Positions 43,048-52,443 of a stretch of DNA of 57,828 nt are shown piece after piece. Made by a program: the position numbers and the translations under genes. Numbering within the stretch: the stretch's first letter is position 1; each line of letters starts with the position of its first letter. Where the stretch lies: contig JAPWAE010000012.1 in the NCBI GenBank assembly GCA_041432705.1, positions 1 to 57,828 of the forward strand, in the 5' to 3' direction. Below the pieces are notes generated by a model, which saw only the letters and a list, made by a program, of their open reading frames with translations, ran no database searches and was not told where the DNA came from. The DNA is from Pauljensenia sp018375675. Lineage in GTDB: Bacteria; Actinomycetota; Actinomycetes; Actinomycetales; Actinomycetaceae.

Positions 43048-43530
43048 TTAGCGATGCTCCTCCAGCCAGTTGGCGGCCAGCGCCTGCTCGCGCTCCACGA
43101 CGCGGCCCAGGTGAGCCACCGCCTCCTTCTCAATGCGACCGCCCAGCAGCGGCACGCGCACCGACACGTTGCCGGTCACGACACGAACACTTCCTGCATC
43201 GGCTGGAGCCAGCGTGGACGTGGCCTCGACGGATACCGGGCCGCCGTCCACGGTCACTGACGTGCGCGAGGTTGCCCCGGCCTCGTTCGTCGTCCACTCC
43301 TCGGTGAAGGAAACGCGCAGATCGGACTTGACAAAGCGCGCGGCCGCCGCCGGGATCAGCTCGGGGCGCACGGTGCCCGCAAAGGACATGCGCTCACCCT
43401 CCACCGACACGGCCTGGGAACCCTCCACGACAAACTGGCCGAAGCGTCGCTCCAGGTAGGCGGGGGTCAGGTACATGGCGACGACCTCCTCGACCGTGCC
43501 AGGATACGAAATAGACTGCGTGAACTGCAT
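43048..43530 (-). CDS. DUF2505 family protein
   Basis: 160 residues, START/SRPBCC-like small ligand-binding fold, conserved in actinobacteria (MQFTQSISYPGTVEEVVAMY and C-terminal EKEAVAHLGRVVEREQALAANWL). Function unknown. AAGGAGAG precedes ATG 43530. The coding sequence contains a reverse copy of ACGAGGCCGGGG (43275-43285), read as NEAGA. Confidence 0.8.
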   Translation of the reverse strand: MQFTQSISYPGTVEEVVAMYLTPAYLERRFGQFVVEGSQAVSVEGERMSFAGTVRPELIPAAAARFVKSDLRVSFTEEWTTNEAGATSRTSVTVDGGPVSVEATSTLAPADAGSVRVVTGNVSVRVPLLGGRIEKEAVAHLGRVVEREQALAANWLEEHR

Positions 43531-43615
43531 GGCTCTCCTTGCGAAAGAAGCGGCGCCGAAGCGTGTCCCGGCGCTCATTTACAACTAAGGTCCGCCCTCG
43601 CGGCCCCTCTCCCTT

Positions 43616-43621
43616 TAGAGT
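43616..43621 (+). promoter_or_regulatory. -10 box of leaderless pdtaS
   Basis: TAGAGT lies exactly six bases before ATG 43628; no Shine-Dalgarno. Confidence 0.5.
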
Positions 43622-43627
43622 AGATGC

Positions 43628-45088
43628 ATGCGTAGTCTCATGCAGTTAGCTGAAGAAGCCTCTTCGACGCCGTTGTCGGAGCAGGACATCGATTGGCTGC
43701 ACCTCCTCCTCGCGGACTGGCAGGTGCTCGCTGACCTGGCGGCCGCCGACCTGGTTCTGTGGCTGCCCGCCGACGACGGACGCTTCATCGCGGCCGCCCA
43801 CTGCCGCCCTGCGACCTCGACGACCGTTCACGTGGACGACATCATCGGCCTCCACCTGCCCGCCGCCCGCGAAATCGACCTGCGGCGCGCCCTGCAGACC
43901 GGGCAGGTCGTGCGCTCGCCCGCCGCCCGCTGGGCCGGCACCTACTCGATGATGGAAACGTGCGTTCCCGTGTGCCGCGACGGGCGCATCATCGCCGTCG
44001 TCACGCGCGAGGCCAACCTGTCGAGTCCGCGTCTGTCCCTCGGGTTCGAAGGGTGGACCGTCGCTGCGGCCGACACCCTGTGCCAGATGATGGCGCGCGG
44101 CGAATACCCCTACGACTCGACCCCGCAGGTCACCTCCCACGGCGTCCCGCGAGTCCTCGACGGCGCCGTCCTGCTGGATGCTGAGGGCCGCGTCCAGCAC
44201 GCGACCCCCAACGCCGTGTCATGCCTGCGCCGCCTCGGCATCCGCACGCACGTGACCGGCAAGGTCCTCGCTCAGGAGATCACCGAAGTCATCGGCGACG
44301 GCACCCTCATCGAGGAATCCATGGCGGTCGTCGTCATGGGCCGAGCCTCCTGGCGCGTCGAGATCGCCGCGCGCGCATCCACCGTCAGCATGCGCGCCCT
44401 GCCCCTCGTCAACGGGCGTAAGCGCCTGGGCGCCGTCATCCTGACGCGCGACGTCTCCGAGGTCCACCGCCACGAGCAGGAACTCATGACGAAGGATGCG
44501 ACGATCCGCGAGATCCACCACCGCGTCAAGAACAACCTGCAGACCGTGTCCGCCCTGCTGCGCCTCCAGTCGCGCCGCTCCTCCGAGGAAGCGGTCAAGG
44601 TGGCTCTCGCGGAGGCCGAGCGCCGCGTACAGGCCATCGCGACCGTGCATGCCGCCCTGTCGCAGAACGTGGACGAGTCGGTCGACTTCGACGAGGTCGC
44701 ACGCACGATCGTGCGCATGGCGGGCGCGATCGCGTCCACGGACCATAGCGTCGAGGTCATCACGACCGGCAGCTTTGGCACCATTCAGGCCGATCAGGCT
44801 CAGGCCCTGGCGACCGTCCTCAACGAGCTGGTCGCGAACTCGGTCGAGCACGGCCTCGCGGACCGCGACGGTCTCATCGAGGTGCGCGCCGAGCGCGAGG
44901 GAACGTCCATGACCGTGACCGTCGCAGACAATGGCGTGGGCTTCGTGCCGGGCACGCCCATGAGCGGCCTGGGCACGCAGATCGTGCATCAGATGGTGCG
45001 TGGTGAGCTGAAGGGTTCGATTGAGTGGACGCCGCGTGAGGGCGGCGGCACGCTCGTGACGCTCCACGCCAACCTGGACCCCGCCTGA
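43628..45088 (+). CDS. pdtaS: Sensor histidine kinase, PdtaS type
   Basis: 486 residues without membrane helices. An N-terminal GAF domain (about 1-160), a PAS-like domain (about 175-280), then a HisKA_2 H-box with H297 or H298 in IREIHHRVKNNLQ and an HATPase domain (NELVANSVEHG, DNGVGF, GLGTQIV). In mycobacteria PdtaS phosphorylates the RNA-binding antiterminator PdtaR and its gene neighbours whiB1, as here. PdtaR is not in this window. Monocistronic with its own promoter and terminator. Confidence 0.88.
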   Translation: MRSLMQLAEEASSTPLSEQDIDWLHLLLADWQVLADLAAADLVLWLPADDGRFIAAAHCRPATSTTVHVDDIIGLHLPAAREIDLRRALQTGQVVRSPAARWAGTYSMMETCVPVCRDGRIIAVVTREANLSSPRLSLGFEGWTVAAADTLCQMMARGEYPYDSTPQVTSHGVPRVLDGAVLLDAEGRVQHATPNAVSCLRRLGIRTHVTGKVLAQEITEVIGDGTLIEESMAVVVMGRASWRVEIAARASTVSMRALPLVNGRKRLGAVILTRDVSEVHRHEQELMTKDATIREIHHRVKNNLQTVSALLRLQSRRSSEEAVKVALAEAERRVQAIATVHAALSQNVDESVDFDEVARTIVRMAGAIASTDHSVEVITTGSFGTIQADQAQALATVLNELVANSVEHGLADRDGLIEVRAEREGTSMTVTVADNGVGFVPGTPMSGLGTQIVHQMVRGELKGSIEWTPREGGGTLVTLHANLDPA

Positions 45089-45127
45089 TCGGGGCCCTGT
45101 GCGGGCGGCGTGAATCATCAACGAACG

Positions 45128-45159
45128 AGGCCGGGGATCCATTGTGGATCCTCGGCCTT
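45128..45159. terminator. Terminator between pdtaS and whiB1
   Basis: A 13-bp stem (45128-45140 with 45146-45158, one G-U pair), ATTGT loop. The left arm begins inside a motif copy (45125-45136). Confidence 0.65.
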
Positions 45160-45195
45160 GATCGTCTGTGCGGCACGTGCGGGCGCAGTGGTGTG

Positions 45196-45447
45196 TTAGC
45201 AGCCTGCGCGGCGTGCGCGCGCGGCGCGACGCTTGAGGGAGCGGCGTTCTTCTTCACTCATGCCGCCCCACACGCCGGAGTCCTGGTTGTTGTCGATGGC
45301 CCACTGCAGGCAGATGCCCATGACCTCGCACTCACGGCACACGGCCTTGGCCTCGGCGACCTGCGTAATAGCCGGACCCGTGTTCCCGATGGGGAAGAAA
45401 AGTTCCGGGTCTACGGTCAGGCATGCTGCCTTACTGCGCCAATCCAT
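45196..45447 (-). CDS. whiB1: WhiB1-type iron-sulfur transcription regulator
   Basis: 83 residues. Four cluster cysteines C9, C37, C40 and C46, the GVWGG turn (about 58-62) and a basic C-terminal tail. DWRxKAxC...DPELFFPIGNTGPA matches WhiB1 of mycobacteria closely, as does adjacency to pdtaS. WhiB1 is a nitric-oxide-sensitive partner of the principal sigma factor. The region 45448-45599 upstream holds its promoter, not resolved. Confidence 0.92.
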   Translation of the reverse strand: MDWRSKAACLTVDPELFFPIGNTGPAITQVAEAKAVCRECEVMGICLQWAIDNNQDSGVWGGMSEEERRSLKRRAARARRAGC

Positions 45448-45599
45448 GATCTGTCTTTCGCTCCTCGCGTCCTGTGCGCCTGGTTCTCTTTTACTCTTTT
45501 TCAGTGTCCGCTAGGTCATCTTAGTCGCGCAAGGTCGTGTCAACAGTGAAATGGAGATGTCACTATGTGGCTGCTCACGACCGGCCAATAAGGTGGGAC

Positions 45600-48500
45600 T
45601 TAGGTGTTAACTGACCCTGCGGTCAGTTGGACAGTACTGACGGTATCACCCTCACTGATCAGTCCGCAGGTCATGTCCCACCGTCGTGCCGTCAGGGCGA
45701 GCGGGGGCGTGTGGCTGTGTTGAATTAATGCGCGAATAACGTTGTGTGTGGGGTTGAGCGCGAGGACCCTGTGCTTGTCCCATCTGGTGATACGAGTCCA
45801 CGCTTCTTCGGGAATTACGTCAGAGATCTTTGGTGTTTCCCAACCGAGGTGGGCGTGGATGGCCTCGATGACCCGGGCATCGTCCCTGCGCCCGACGATG
45901 ATCCACGGCAGTGAGCGAGCCCAGGTGGGGGCGCTGTAGGTGGGGCCTATCAGGATGGGGGAGCGTGTATTTCTGACCAACGCTGCGACCTGCGAGGGGG
46001 AGGGGATGTGCCAGCCGTTTTCGCCAGCTGGGCGGTCGTGTCGCAGGTGAATGGCCTGCCTGGGGATGCAGGTGAGGCGTGGCTTTACTCCCGGTCGCAC
46101 GACGAGCGCCTGCCCCTCTCCGAGAGCGCGAAGTTCCCCGGGCGCGATCCCAGCGTGAACGGCCTCGTCCGTGTCCCTGGCTCGCACGATGCGCGTCGAG
46201 AAGGCACCCAATGCCGCGCTCGACGGGGTGAACCTGCCAGCGAAGGCAGCGACGATGACGACGCCAGCGCGCCTGGCCTTGGCCAGGAGCGAGGTCCACA
46301 GAGCCTCCGCCTGAGGGGCAGCAAGTGCCTGAGACAGATACGAACGCAGCTGCGGGGCGTCCGTTATTGCCAGGACCGCGGGTCCATGGCCGCAGATGCC
46401 TTCCAGCAGATCGATGACGCCGGGAGCGTCCACAGGCAGATGGGAGGCCGCGCAATCGACTGTCTCCTCGCCGATGACGTGGAGAGGCTGGCGGGTGCCG
46501 TGCGCGATGCGCGTCGCGAGGGACAGTGCCCATTGTGCGGCGATATGCGCCTCGTGTGCGCTGGTCTGAATCTGGATGCTTCCTCCGTCCCAGACGATGA
46601 GATCGTGACGCTCGATGCCTTCCGCCAGGCCGAGAGACACGGCGGCGCCGCCAGGGCGTGTATCGCGGGCCTCGTTCCCCTGCGGAGCGTGATCGGGAAG
46701 CGGCTGTGCGGGGGCGTCGACGTCCTCCCAGTTCAGCGCGCAGGGCAGGGGCGGTGCCCACAGGGGTTCGGTGCCCGAGCGAGGCCACGTGGCGTTGCAG
46801 CGTTCGACCACTGACGCGATGTCGGCGAGGTAGGTCAGCTGGATCGTGCCCACATCCGACAGGACCGCGCGGCCGGGGACGCGCGGCAGCGAGGCGGCGC
46901 GTCCGTCCCCGAGGATGTCGGTGGAGTCCGAGGCACTCACGCAGCGTAGACACAGGCGAATGTCCATGTTCGCGCGCATCTGTGCGCTCACCGCGCCCGA
47001 GGGGCGTTGTGTGGCCGCGATGAGATGCAAACCGAGGCTGCGTCCCTGTGCGGCGAGGCGGAGCAAGACCTCCATCGAATCGGGATGGGCCTGGGCGAGA
47101 ACACGAAACTCATCGATCGCGACGACGAGACGAGGCGGGGGAGCGGTCACGCTGAGCGGATCCTCCTCGTGAGCACTCTCCCACGTGGCGAGGTCAGGGA
47201 AGCCGAGCGCCCCGAGTGCTTCCTCGCGTCGCTGGAGTATCGACGCGATCCCATCCAGTGCCCGGGTCGTGGCGCCGGCATCAAGGTCGGTGAGGAGCGC
47301 CTGAGTGTGAGGCAGCGCCTCGAGTCGGGCGAAGGTCGCCCCGCCCTTGTAGTCGATAAGGATGAAACGGACCTGTTCGGGGCTGTAGCAGTGTGCGATG
47401 GCGGCGAGCCACCCGAGGAGTGCCTCCGACTTACCCGATCCGGTGCACCCGGCGACGAGGGCATGCGGACCGTCGGCGACCAGGTCCAGGTCGACGGGCC
47501 CCTCCTCTCCGAGACCGATCCGCACACTCAGCCCACCTCCTCGTCCCCTCGCCGAAGACGGGTCCCAGTCGAGCCGCGTCGGCAGGCTGTCCTGCGCGTC
47601 TGCCCGCGTGACGGTCCACCACCAGTGCGAGCTCACGGGCTCGTCATCGGTGACGCACACCTGCGCGCACCAGGCCGGAAGGAGCGACAGTGAGGAGGCG
47701 TATCCGATGTGGAGCGTCGGGCGGGCGGCGTCTCGTGTGCAGTGCGGACAGGAATCGCGGTTGCTGACGTGGATATCCACGCCCGCGTGCCCAATCAGCA
47801 CGGGAGCGGCGCTCTTCCACCACACGCGCGCCCCGCCGAGTTGAGCGGCAATCTGGCCGACACACCACAACGCGCACTGGGACGCGTGGGTGCCGACGAT
47901 GCCGATCGCCTCGCACTCGCCCGGCTCCCTTGCATCAGCGGACGCCGCCAGCCGCACGCGTCGACCCACGCGCGTGGGCCGACCCGGCCACACGGCAGCA
48001 CGCGCAGCGCGCGGGGGAGCGGACGAAGTAGGAAGCCCCGCAAGGACCAGGGCAAGCGCCCCACCGTCCCAGCCCAGGCGACGCCGGCGTGCCCGCCACC
48101 CCAGGGCAACCGAGGCGACGATCGCGACCAGCACAACGCCCGCGCAGGCCGGCGCGAGCGCGGAGGGCAGCGAAACGCTTGAGCGCAGCCTCCACAGAAG
48201 AAACCCGGCCATGACAAGCACTGAGACCAGGGGAGCTCCCCGCAGGAGAGACGAGCCCGTCAGCGATCCCGGGCCTCGTCCGGACACCGAGGGCCAGGCA
48301 AGGCGCCGAGGCCGGGCCCGCACCTCGAAGATGTCCTCTCCCACGCGGAGGCGGGTCCCCGCAGGGAGCGGATGAGTCTCCCGATAACGGCGCCACAGGG
48401 GCAGACGGGAGCGCACACGCACCGGGGAAGCGCCAGGCGACACACGCAAGACGGCCCGACCGTCCCGCGTCGACAAGCGAAGGTGCTCCCTGGCGACGGA

Positions 48501-48638
48501 TGCACACGTCAGCGGAACCACCCCCGCGCGCCCGACCGTGCCGGGTGCGACCACGACGCCGACGTCAGGGCCTGAGACGCAGGCCAGGTGAACGTCTGCG
48601 CGCAAGGCTGAACGGGCGAGGCAACCGGAATCCTTCAT
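45600..48638 (-). CDS. FHA-FtsK/SpoIIIE ATPase, EssC/EccC-like
   Basis: 1012 residues. N-terminal FHA-like domain (about 15-105, VGRAG...SVAREHLRLS), two membrane helices (about 133-180), then an FtsK/SpoIIIE ATPase with Walker A GCTGSGKS (397-404), IDYKGGA, Walker B VVAIDEF and ATQRPSG. The last 350 residues look like a second ATPase module that has lost Walker A, and possibly a third. FHA, membrane and tandem ATPase order is that of EssC, the motor of type VIIb secretion. No other secretion gene lies nearby. Start ATG 48638 has no clear ribosome site. Confidence 0.72.
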   Translation of the reverse strand: MKDSGCLARSALRADVHLACVSGPDVGVVVAPGTVGRAGVVPLTCASVAREHLRLSTRDGRAVLRVSPGASPVRVRSRLPLWRRYRETHPLPAGTRLRVGEDIFEVRARPRRLAWPSVSGRGPGSLTGSSLLRGAPLVSVLVMAGFLLWRLRSSVSLPSALAPACAGVVLVAIVASVALGWRARRRRLGWDGGALALVLAGLPTSSAPPRAARAAVWPGRPTRVGRRVRLAASADAREPGECEAIGIVGTHASQCALWCVGQIAAQLGGARVWWKSAAPVLIGHAGVDIHVSNRDSCPHCTRDAARPTLHIGYASSLSLLPAWCAQVCVTDDEPVSSHWWWTVTRADAQDSLPTRLDWDPSSARGRGGGLSVRIGLGEEGPVDLDLVADGPHALVAGCTGSGKSEALLGWLAAIAHCYSPEQVRFILIDYKGGATFARLEALPHTQALLTDLDAGATTRALDGIASILQRREEALGALGFPDLATWESAHEEDPLSVTAPPPRLVVAIDEFRVLAQAHPDSMEVLLRLAAQGRSLGLHLIAATQRPSGAVSAQMRANMDIRLCLRCVSASDSTDILGDGRAASLPRVPGRAVLSDVGTIQLTYLADIASVVERCNATWPRSGTEPLWAPPLPCALNWEDVDAPAQPLPDHAPQGNEARDTRPGGAAVSLGLAEGIERHDLIVWDGGSIQIQTSAHEAHIAAQWALSLATRIAHGTRQPLHVIGEETVDCAASHLPVDAPGVIDLLEGICGHGPAVLAITDAPQLRSYLSQALAAPQAEALWTSLLAKARRAGVVIVAAFAGRFTPSSAALGAFSTRIVRARDTDEAVHAGIAPGELRALGEGQALVVRPGVKPRLTCIPRQAIHLRHDRPAGENGWHIPSPSQVAALVRNTRSPILIGPTYSAPTWARSLPWIIVGRRDDARVIEAIHAHLGWETPKISDVIPEEAWTRITRWDKHRVLALNPTHNVIRALIQHSHTPPLALTARRWDMTCGLISEGDTVSTVQLTAGSVNT

Positions 48639-48689
48639 GCGTCAACGATCCCGCCGCGCTCGCGGCCGATCAAGCGGCGTAAGAAGGCC

Positions 48690-48728
48690 TGTGGATAACT
48701 CACGACTCAGGAAAACCCCTGTGGATAA
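48690..48728. promoter_or_regulatory. Pair of perfect DnaA boxes upstream of ligA
   Basis: TGTGGATAA (complement TTATCCACA, the DnaA consensus) occurs at 48690-48698 and 48720-48728, in the same orientation and 30 bp apart. They lie between the divergent EssC-like and ligA genes. Confidence 0.65.
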
Positions 48729-48813
48729 CTGAGCAGCACGACCATGTGGCTATGGCCACCTCCGCCGCCCAAGCGCCCTGCCCGCCGGTCCGCCAGCCTC
48801 GTCGAATGCAAGA

Positions 48814-51147
48814 ATGGACCCCATGGCTGACTCCACGTTCGAGACGACCCGCGACCGCTACAACGACCTCGTTGATCGCATCAACGAGGCCCGCGCCGCC
48901 TACTACGACCGTGATGCGCCGACCCTCGCGGACGCGGACTACGACCGCATGTACCGCGAGGTCGAAGAGATTGAGGAGCGCTACCCGCAGCTGCGCGGCG
49001 CCGACTCACCCACGATGAGCGTGGGCGGCAGCGTCGACTCCGGCTTCTCCGAGGTGCGCCACCTCGCTCAGATGATGTCCCTCGACGACGTGTTCTCCCT
49101 CGAGGAGCTCGCCGGGTGGGAGACCCGCATGGCCGAGGCCACCGGCATCTCCGACCTCGAGATGACGACCGAGGTGAAGGTCGACGGCCTCTCCATCAAC
49201 CTCCTCTACGAGAACGGCCGCCTCGTGCGCGCCGCGACCCGCGGCGACGGCTACGTCGGCGAGGACGTGACCGCCAACGCGCGAACCATCGCCTCGATCC
49301 CGCAGACCCTGACCGGCACCGTCCCCGCGCGCGTCGAGGTGCGCGGCGAGGTTTACTTCCCGGTCGCCGACTTCGCTGCCTTCAACGAGGCCCGCGTCGA
49401 GGCTGGGGAAAAGACTTTCGTCAACGCGCGCAACGCGGCCGCTGGATCCCTGCGCCAAAAAGACCCGGCCGAGACCGCCAAGCGCCCCCTCGCGATGGTT
49501 GCCCACGGCATCGGCTTCGTCGAGGCCGGGGAGGACTTCACCGAGCCGACCACGCAGATGGGCTGGTACGAGCAGCTGCGCGACTGGGGCCTGCCCGTCT
49601 CGCCCTACACTCGCGTGCTCACGGGCCGCGAGGCTATCGAAGAGCGGATCGCCGAGATCGGCGCGGACCGCCACGGCCTCGTCCACGAGATCGACGGCGT
49701 CGTCGTCAAGATCAACGACCTGGACCTGCAGCGTTCCCTTGGCTCGACCTCGCGCACCCCGCGCTGGGCGGCCGCCTACAAGTTCCCGCCCGAGGAGGTC
49801 CACACGCGCCTGCTCGACATCCGGGTGCAGGTGGGCCGCACGGGCCGTGTGACCCCGTACGGCGTCATGGAATCTGTGCTGGTCGCGGGCTCGAACGTCG
49901 CGCGCGCGACCCTGCACAACGCACAGGAGGTCGCCCGCAAGGGCGTGCTCATCGGCGACCTCGTCGTCCTGCGCAAGGCGGGCGACGTGATCCCCGAGAT
50001 CGTCGCCCCCGTCGAGGACGCGCGCAACGGCTCCGAGCGTCCGTTCGTCATGCCCACCGAGTGCCCCTCCTGCGGGACGGCGCTCGTCCAGGAGAAGGAA
50101 GGCGACGTCGACCTGCGCTGCCCGAACAAGGGCTTGTGCCCCGCGCAGATTACCGAGCGCCTCGCCCACGTCGGTGCGAGAAGCGCCCTGGACGTGGAGG
50201 GCCTCGGCGACGAATCCGCCCTGGCCATAACCCAGCCCGAAAACGATCGCGACGAGGTGGCCGCCGCCCTGGTCGCTGGCCACAGCGTCACCCTGGAGGA
50301 CGGCACCGTCCTCACCCTTGAGGGTGGCCGCGAGCTGCCCCACGGCGAGCAGATCACCCGCGCCGAGGAGCTCCTGCCCGCCCCGCAGGCCCCCGCACTG
50401 CGCACCGAAGCCGCGCTCTTTGACCTGCGCGCGGAGGATCTGCGCGACGTCATGGTGTGGAAGCCCGTGAAGAAGAAGGGCGAGGAAACCGGGGACTGGA
50501 AGCAGGTCCGCTACTTCTGGACGAAGGCCTACAAGCCCCGCAAGCTGCGCGGGCAGACCGTCTTCGAGCCCATCGAGCCCAGCGCGTCCAAGGGCACCGA
50601 GAAGATGCTCGCCGAGCTGGACAAGGCCAAGAGTCAGCCCCTCGCGCGTGTCCTCGTCGCTCTGTCCATCCGCCACGTCGGCCCGACGGCGGCCCGCGCG
50701 CTCGCAGAGAAATTCCTGACGATGGACGCCCTGCGTGCCGCTTCGGTCGAGGAGCTCTCCGCCGTCGAGGGCGTGGGCGAGGAAATCGGACGCTCCCTGC
50801 GTGACTGGTTCACGGTCGATTGGCACCTGGAGGTGCTGGAGGCGTGGGCGCGCGCGGGCGTGCGCATGGCCGACGAGGCGCCCGAGCCAGCCTCGGACGT
50901 GCTCGCGGGCCTCACCATCGTCGTGTCGGGCGCGATGCCCGGGTATGACCGCGAGGGCGCCAAGGAGGCGATCACGTCGCGCGGCGGCAAGGCGGCGGGA
51001 TCGGTCTCGAAGAAGACCTCGCTCGTGGTTGCCGGCCCGGGCGCGGGATCGAAGGCCGCGAAGGCCGAGGCCCTGGGCGTCCCTGTGATCACCGAGCAGC
51101 AGTTCGCGGACCTCCTCGAGGGAGGCCTGGCGGCCGTCGGCCTGTAA
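48814..51147 (+). CDS. ligA: NAD-dependent DNA ligase
   Basis: 777 residues, about 100 more than E. coli LigA (671). Adenylation lysine K122 in EVKVDGLSINL, zinc cysteines 417, 420, 436 and 442, helix-hairpin-helix region (about 605-690) and BRCT domain (about 695-777). The extra residues lie at about 470-600 between the zinc finger and the HhH domain, rich in charged residues. ATG 48814 gives MDPMADS; ATG 48823 is equally possible. A motif copy overlaps the end of its stop codon and another is inside the gene. Confidence 0.95.
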   Translation: MDPMADSTFETTRDRYNDLVDRINEARAAYYDRDAPTLADADYDRMYREVEEIEERYPQLRGADSPTMSVGGSVDSGFSEVRHLAQMMSLDDVFSLEELAGWETRMAEATGISDLEMTTEVKVDGLSINLLYENGRLVRAATRGDGYVGEDVTANARTIASIPQTLTGTVPARVEVRGEVYFPVADFAAFNEARVEAGEKTFVNARNAAAGSLRQKDPAETAKRPLAMVAHGIGFVEAGEDFTEPTTQMGWYEQLRDWGLPVSPYTRVLTGREAIEERIAEIGADRHGLVHEIDGVVVKINDLDLQRSLGSTSRTPRWAAAYKFPPEEVHTRLLDIRVQVGRTGRVTPYGVMESVLVAGSNVARATLHNAQEVARKGVLIGDLVVLRKAGDVIPEIVAPVEDARNGSERPFVMPTECPSCGTALVQEKEGDVDLRCPNKGLCPAQITERLAHVGARSALDVEGLGDESALAITQPENDRDEVAAALVAGHSVTLEDGTVLTLEGGRELPHGEQITRAEELLPAPQAPALRTEAALFDLRAEDLRDVMVWKPVKKKGEETGDWKQVRYFWTKAYKPRKLRGQTVFEPIEPSASKGTEKMLAELDKAKSQPLARVLVALSIRHVGPTAARALAEKFLTMDALRAASVEELSAVEGVGEEIGRSLRDWFTVDWHLEVLEAWARAGVRMADEAPEPASDVLAGLTIVVSGAMPGYDREGAKEAITSRGGKAAGSVSKKTSLVVAGPGAGSKAAKAEALGVPVITEQQFADLLEGGLAAVGL

Positions 51148-51159
51148 CGAGGCCGGGGC

Positions 51160-52425
51160 TTAGACGAAGGGCTCGAAGGGGCCCAGTAGCACCTCGCCGA
51201 CGCGGGTGAGTGTCGAGCGTTTTTCCCACTCGTCGATCGTCAGGCGGCGTGCCGTCGTCAGGTCGTTCGCGAAAATCTCCTCCATGCGCGCGGCCAGCGG
51301 GCGAGAGAAGAACTGCAGGCACACCTCGTAGTTGCCGCGCATTGACAGGCGATCGATATTCGCCGTGCCGATCGTCGACCAGCGCCCGTCCACCGTCATC
51401 GTCTTCGAGTGCACCATCGCGTGACGGTACAGCCAGATCTCCACGCCCTCGCGCAGCAGCTCACCGTAGTAGGGGCGCGCCACCCAGTCCGCCAGGATGT
51501 GGTTGGAATACTCGGGGATCAGCACCTGGACGCGCACGCCTCGGCGCGCAGCGGCGATCAGGGAGCCGAGTACCTCGCGGTCGGGGATGAAATACGCCGT
51601 CGTGATGAGGACGCGGTCGGTCGCGCGCTCGATCGCGTCGATGTACATGCCACGGATTGGGTACAGCAGGTTGTGCGGCAGATTGAACTGTGCGGTCACG
51701 TCCGCGCTCCACGCGCGCGCCCCCTGATCCGGCAGCTCCGGGCAGGTCTTGGGGCGGAAATGGTTCCAGAAGTCGACGAAGCCGTTTTCCAGCTCCCACA
51801 CGGCCTCGCCCGTGATGCGCACGTGGGTGTCGCGCCACTCGTTGGCGAACGGATCGCCGATGTTGTAGCCGCCGACGAAGCCGACCTCGCCGTCGACCAC
51901 GAGGATCTTGCGGTGATCCTGGCCCGTGCGCCGGACGTTCAGGGTGAAGAAGCCCGAGCGCAGCATCGGGAACTTGCGCACGTGCAGATTCGGCATCGCG
52001 GGGAACTTGTAGAAGCGCGGATCCTGGTTGAGGACGCCGAAGCCGTCCCACACGCAGAACACCTCGACACCGCGCTTCGCCGCGTCGATCAGCGCCGTCT
52101 TAAAGCGCTGGCCCCAGCGGTCCGAGCGCCAAATGAAGGTCTCGAAATAAATGTGATGCGTCGCCCCTTCGATGGCCTCCAGCATGTCCGCGTACAGGGA
52201 GGTTCCCTCCGTGTACGTGCGCGCCACGGTGTCGCCGATCTGCGTGTCGGCGGGAGGCAGGGTGGGGAAACCGTGCACGCCACCGGGGATACGGGCGGTG
52301 CGCATGCGGTCGATCGCGTGAACGGTCACGACTGCGGCCGCCTGGGCGGCGACCAGCGCGATTCCTGCTTTTTTGACGATCGACCACGTCTGCCTGGTGA
52401 GTTGGCGTCGCTGTGAAAAGGCCAT
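51160..52425 (-). CDS. Phospholipase D family / cardiolipin synthase-like protein
   Basis: 421 residues. One N-terminal membrane helix (about 18-37) and two PLD half-sites: H171-x-K173-x4-D178 and H339-x-K341-x4-D346, each followed by GGYNIGDP or GTANIDRLS. Consistent with cardiolipin or phosphatidyl-transfer synthesis at the membrane. ATG 52425 (MAFSQRRQ) preferred; ATG 52443 adds six residues. Divergent from gatC. Confidence 0.85.
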   Translation of the reverse strand: MAFSQRRQLTRQTWSIVKKAGIALVAAQAAAVVTVHAIDRMRTARIPGGVHGFPTLPPADTQIGDTVARTYTEGTSLYADMLEAIEGATHHIYFETFIWRSDRWGQRFKTALIDAAKRGVEVFCVWDGFGVLNQDPRFYKFPAMPNLHVRKFPMLRSGFFTLNVRRTGQDHRKILVVDGEVGFVGGYNIGDPFANEWRDTHVRITGEAVWELENGFVDFWNHFRPKTCPELPDQGARAWSADVTAQFNLPHNLLYPIRGMYIDAIERATDRVLITTAYFIPDREVLGSLIAAARRGVRVQVLIPEYSNHILADWVARPYYGELLREGVEIWLYRHAMVHSKTMTVDGRWSTIGTANIDRLSMRGNYEVCLQFFSRPLAARMEEIFANDLTTARRLTIDEWEKRSTLTRVGEVLLGPFEPFV

Positions 52426-52430
52426 ACGGG

Positions 52431-52436
52431 TAGGAT
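52431..52436 (+). promoter_or_regulatory. -10 box of leaderless gatC
   Basis: TAGGAT lies seven bases before ATG 52444; no Shine-Dalgarno. Confidence 0.45.
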
Positions 52437-52443
52437 GCCACAC

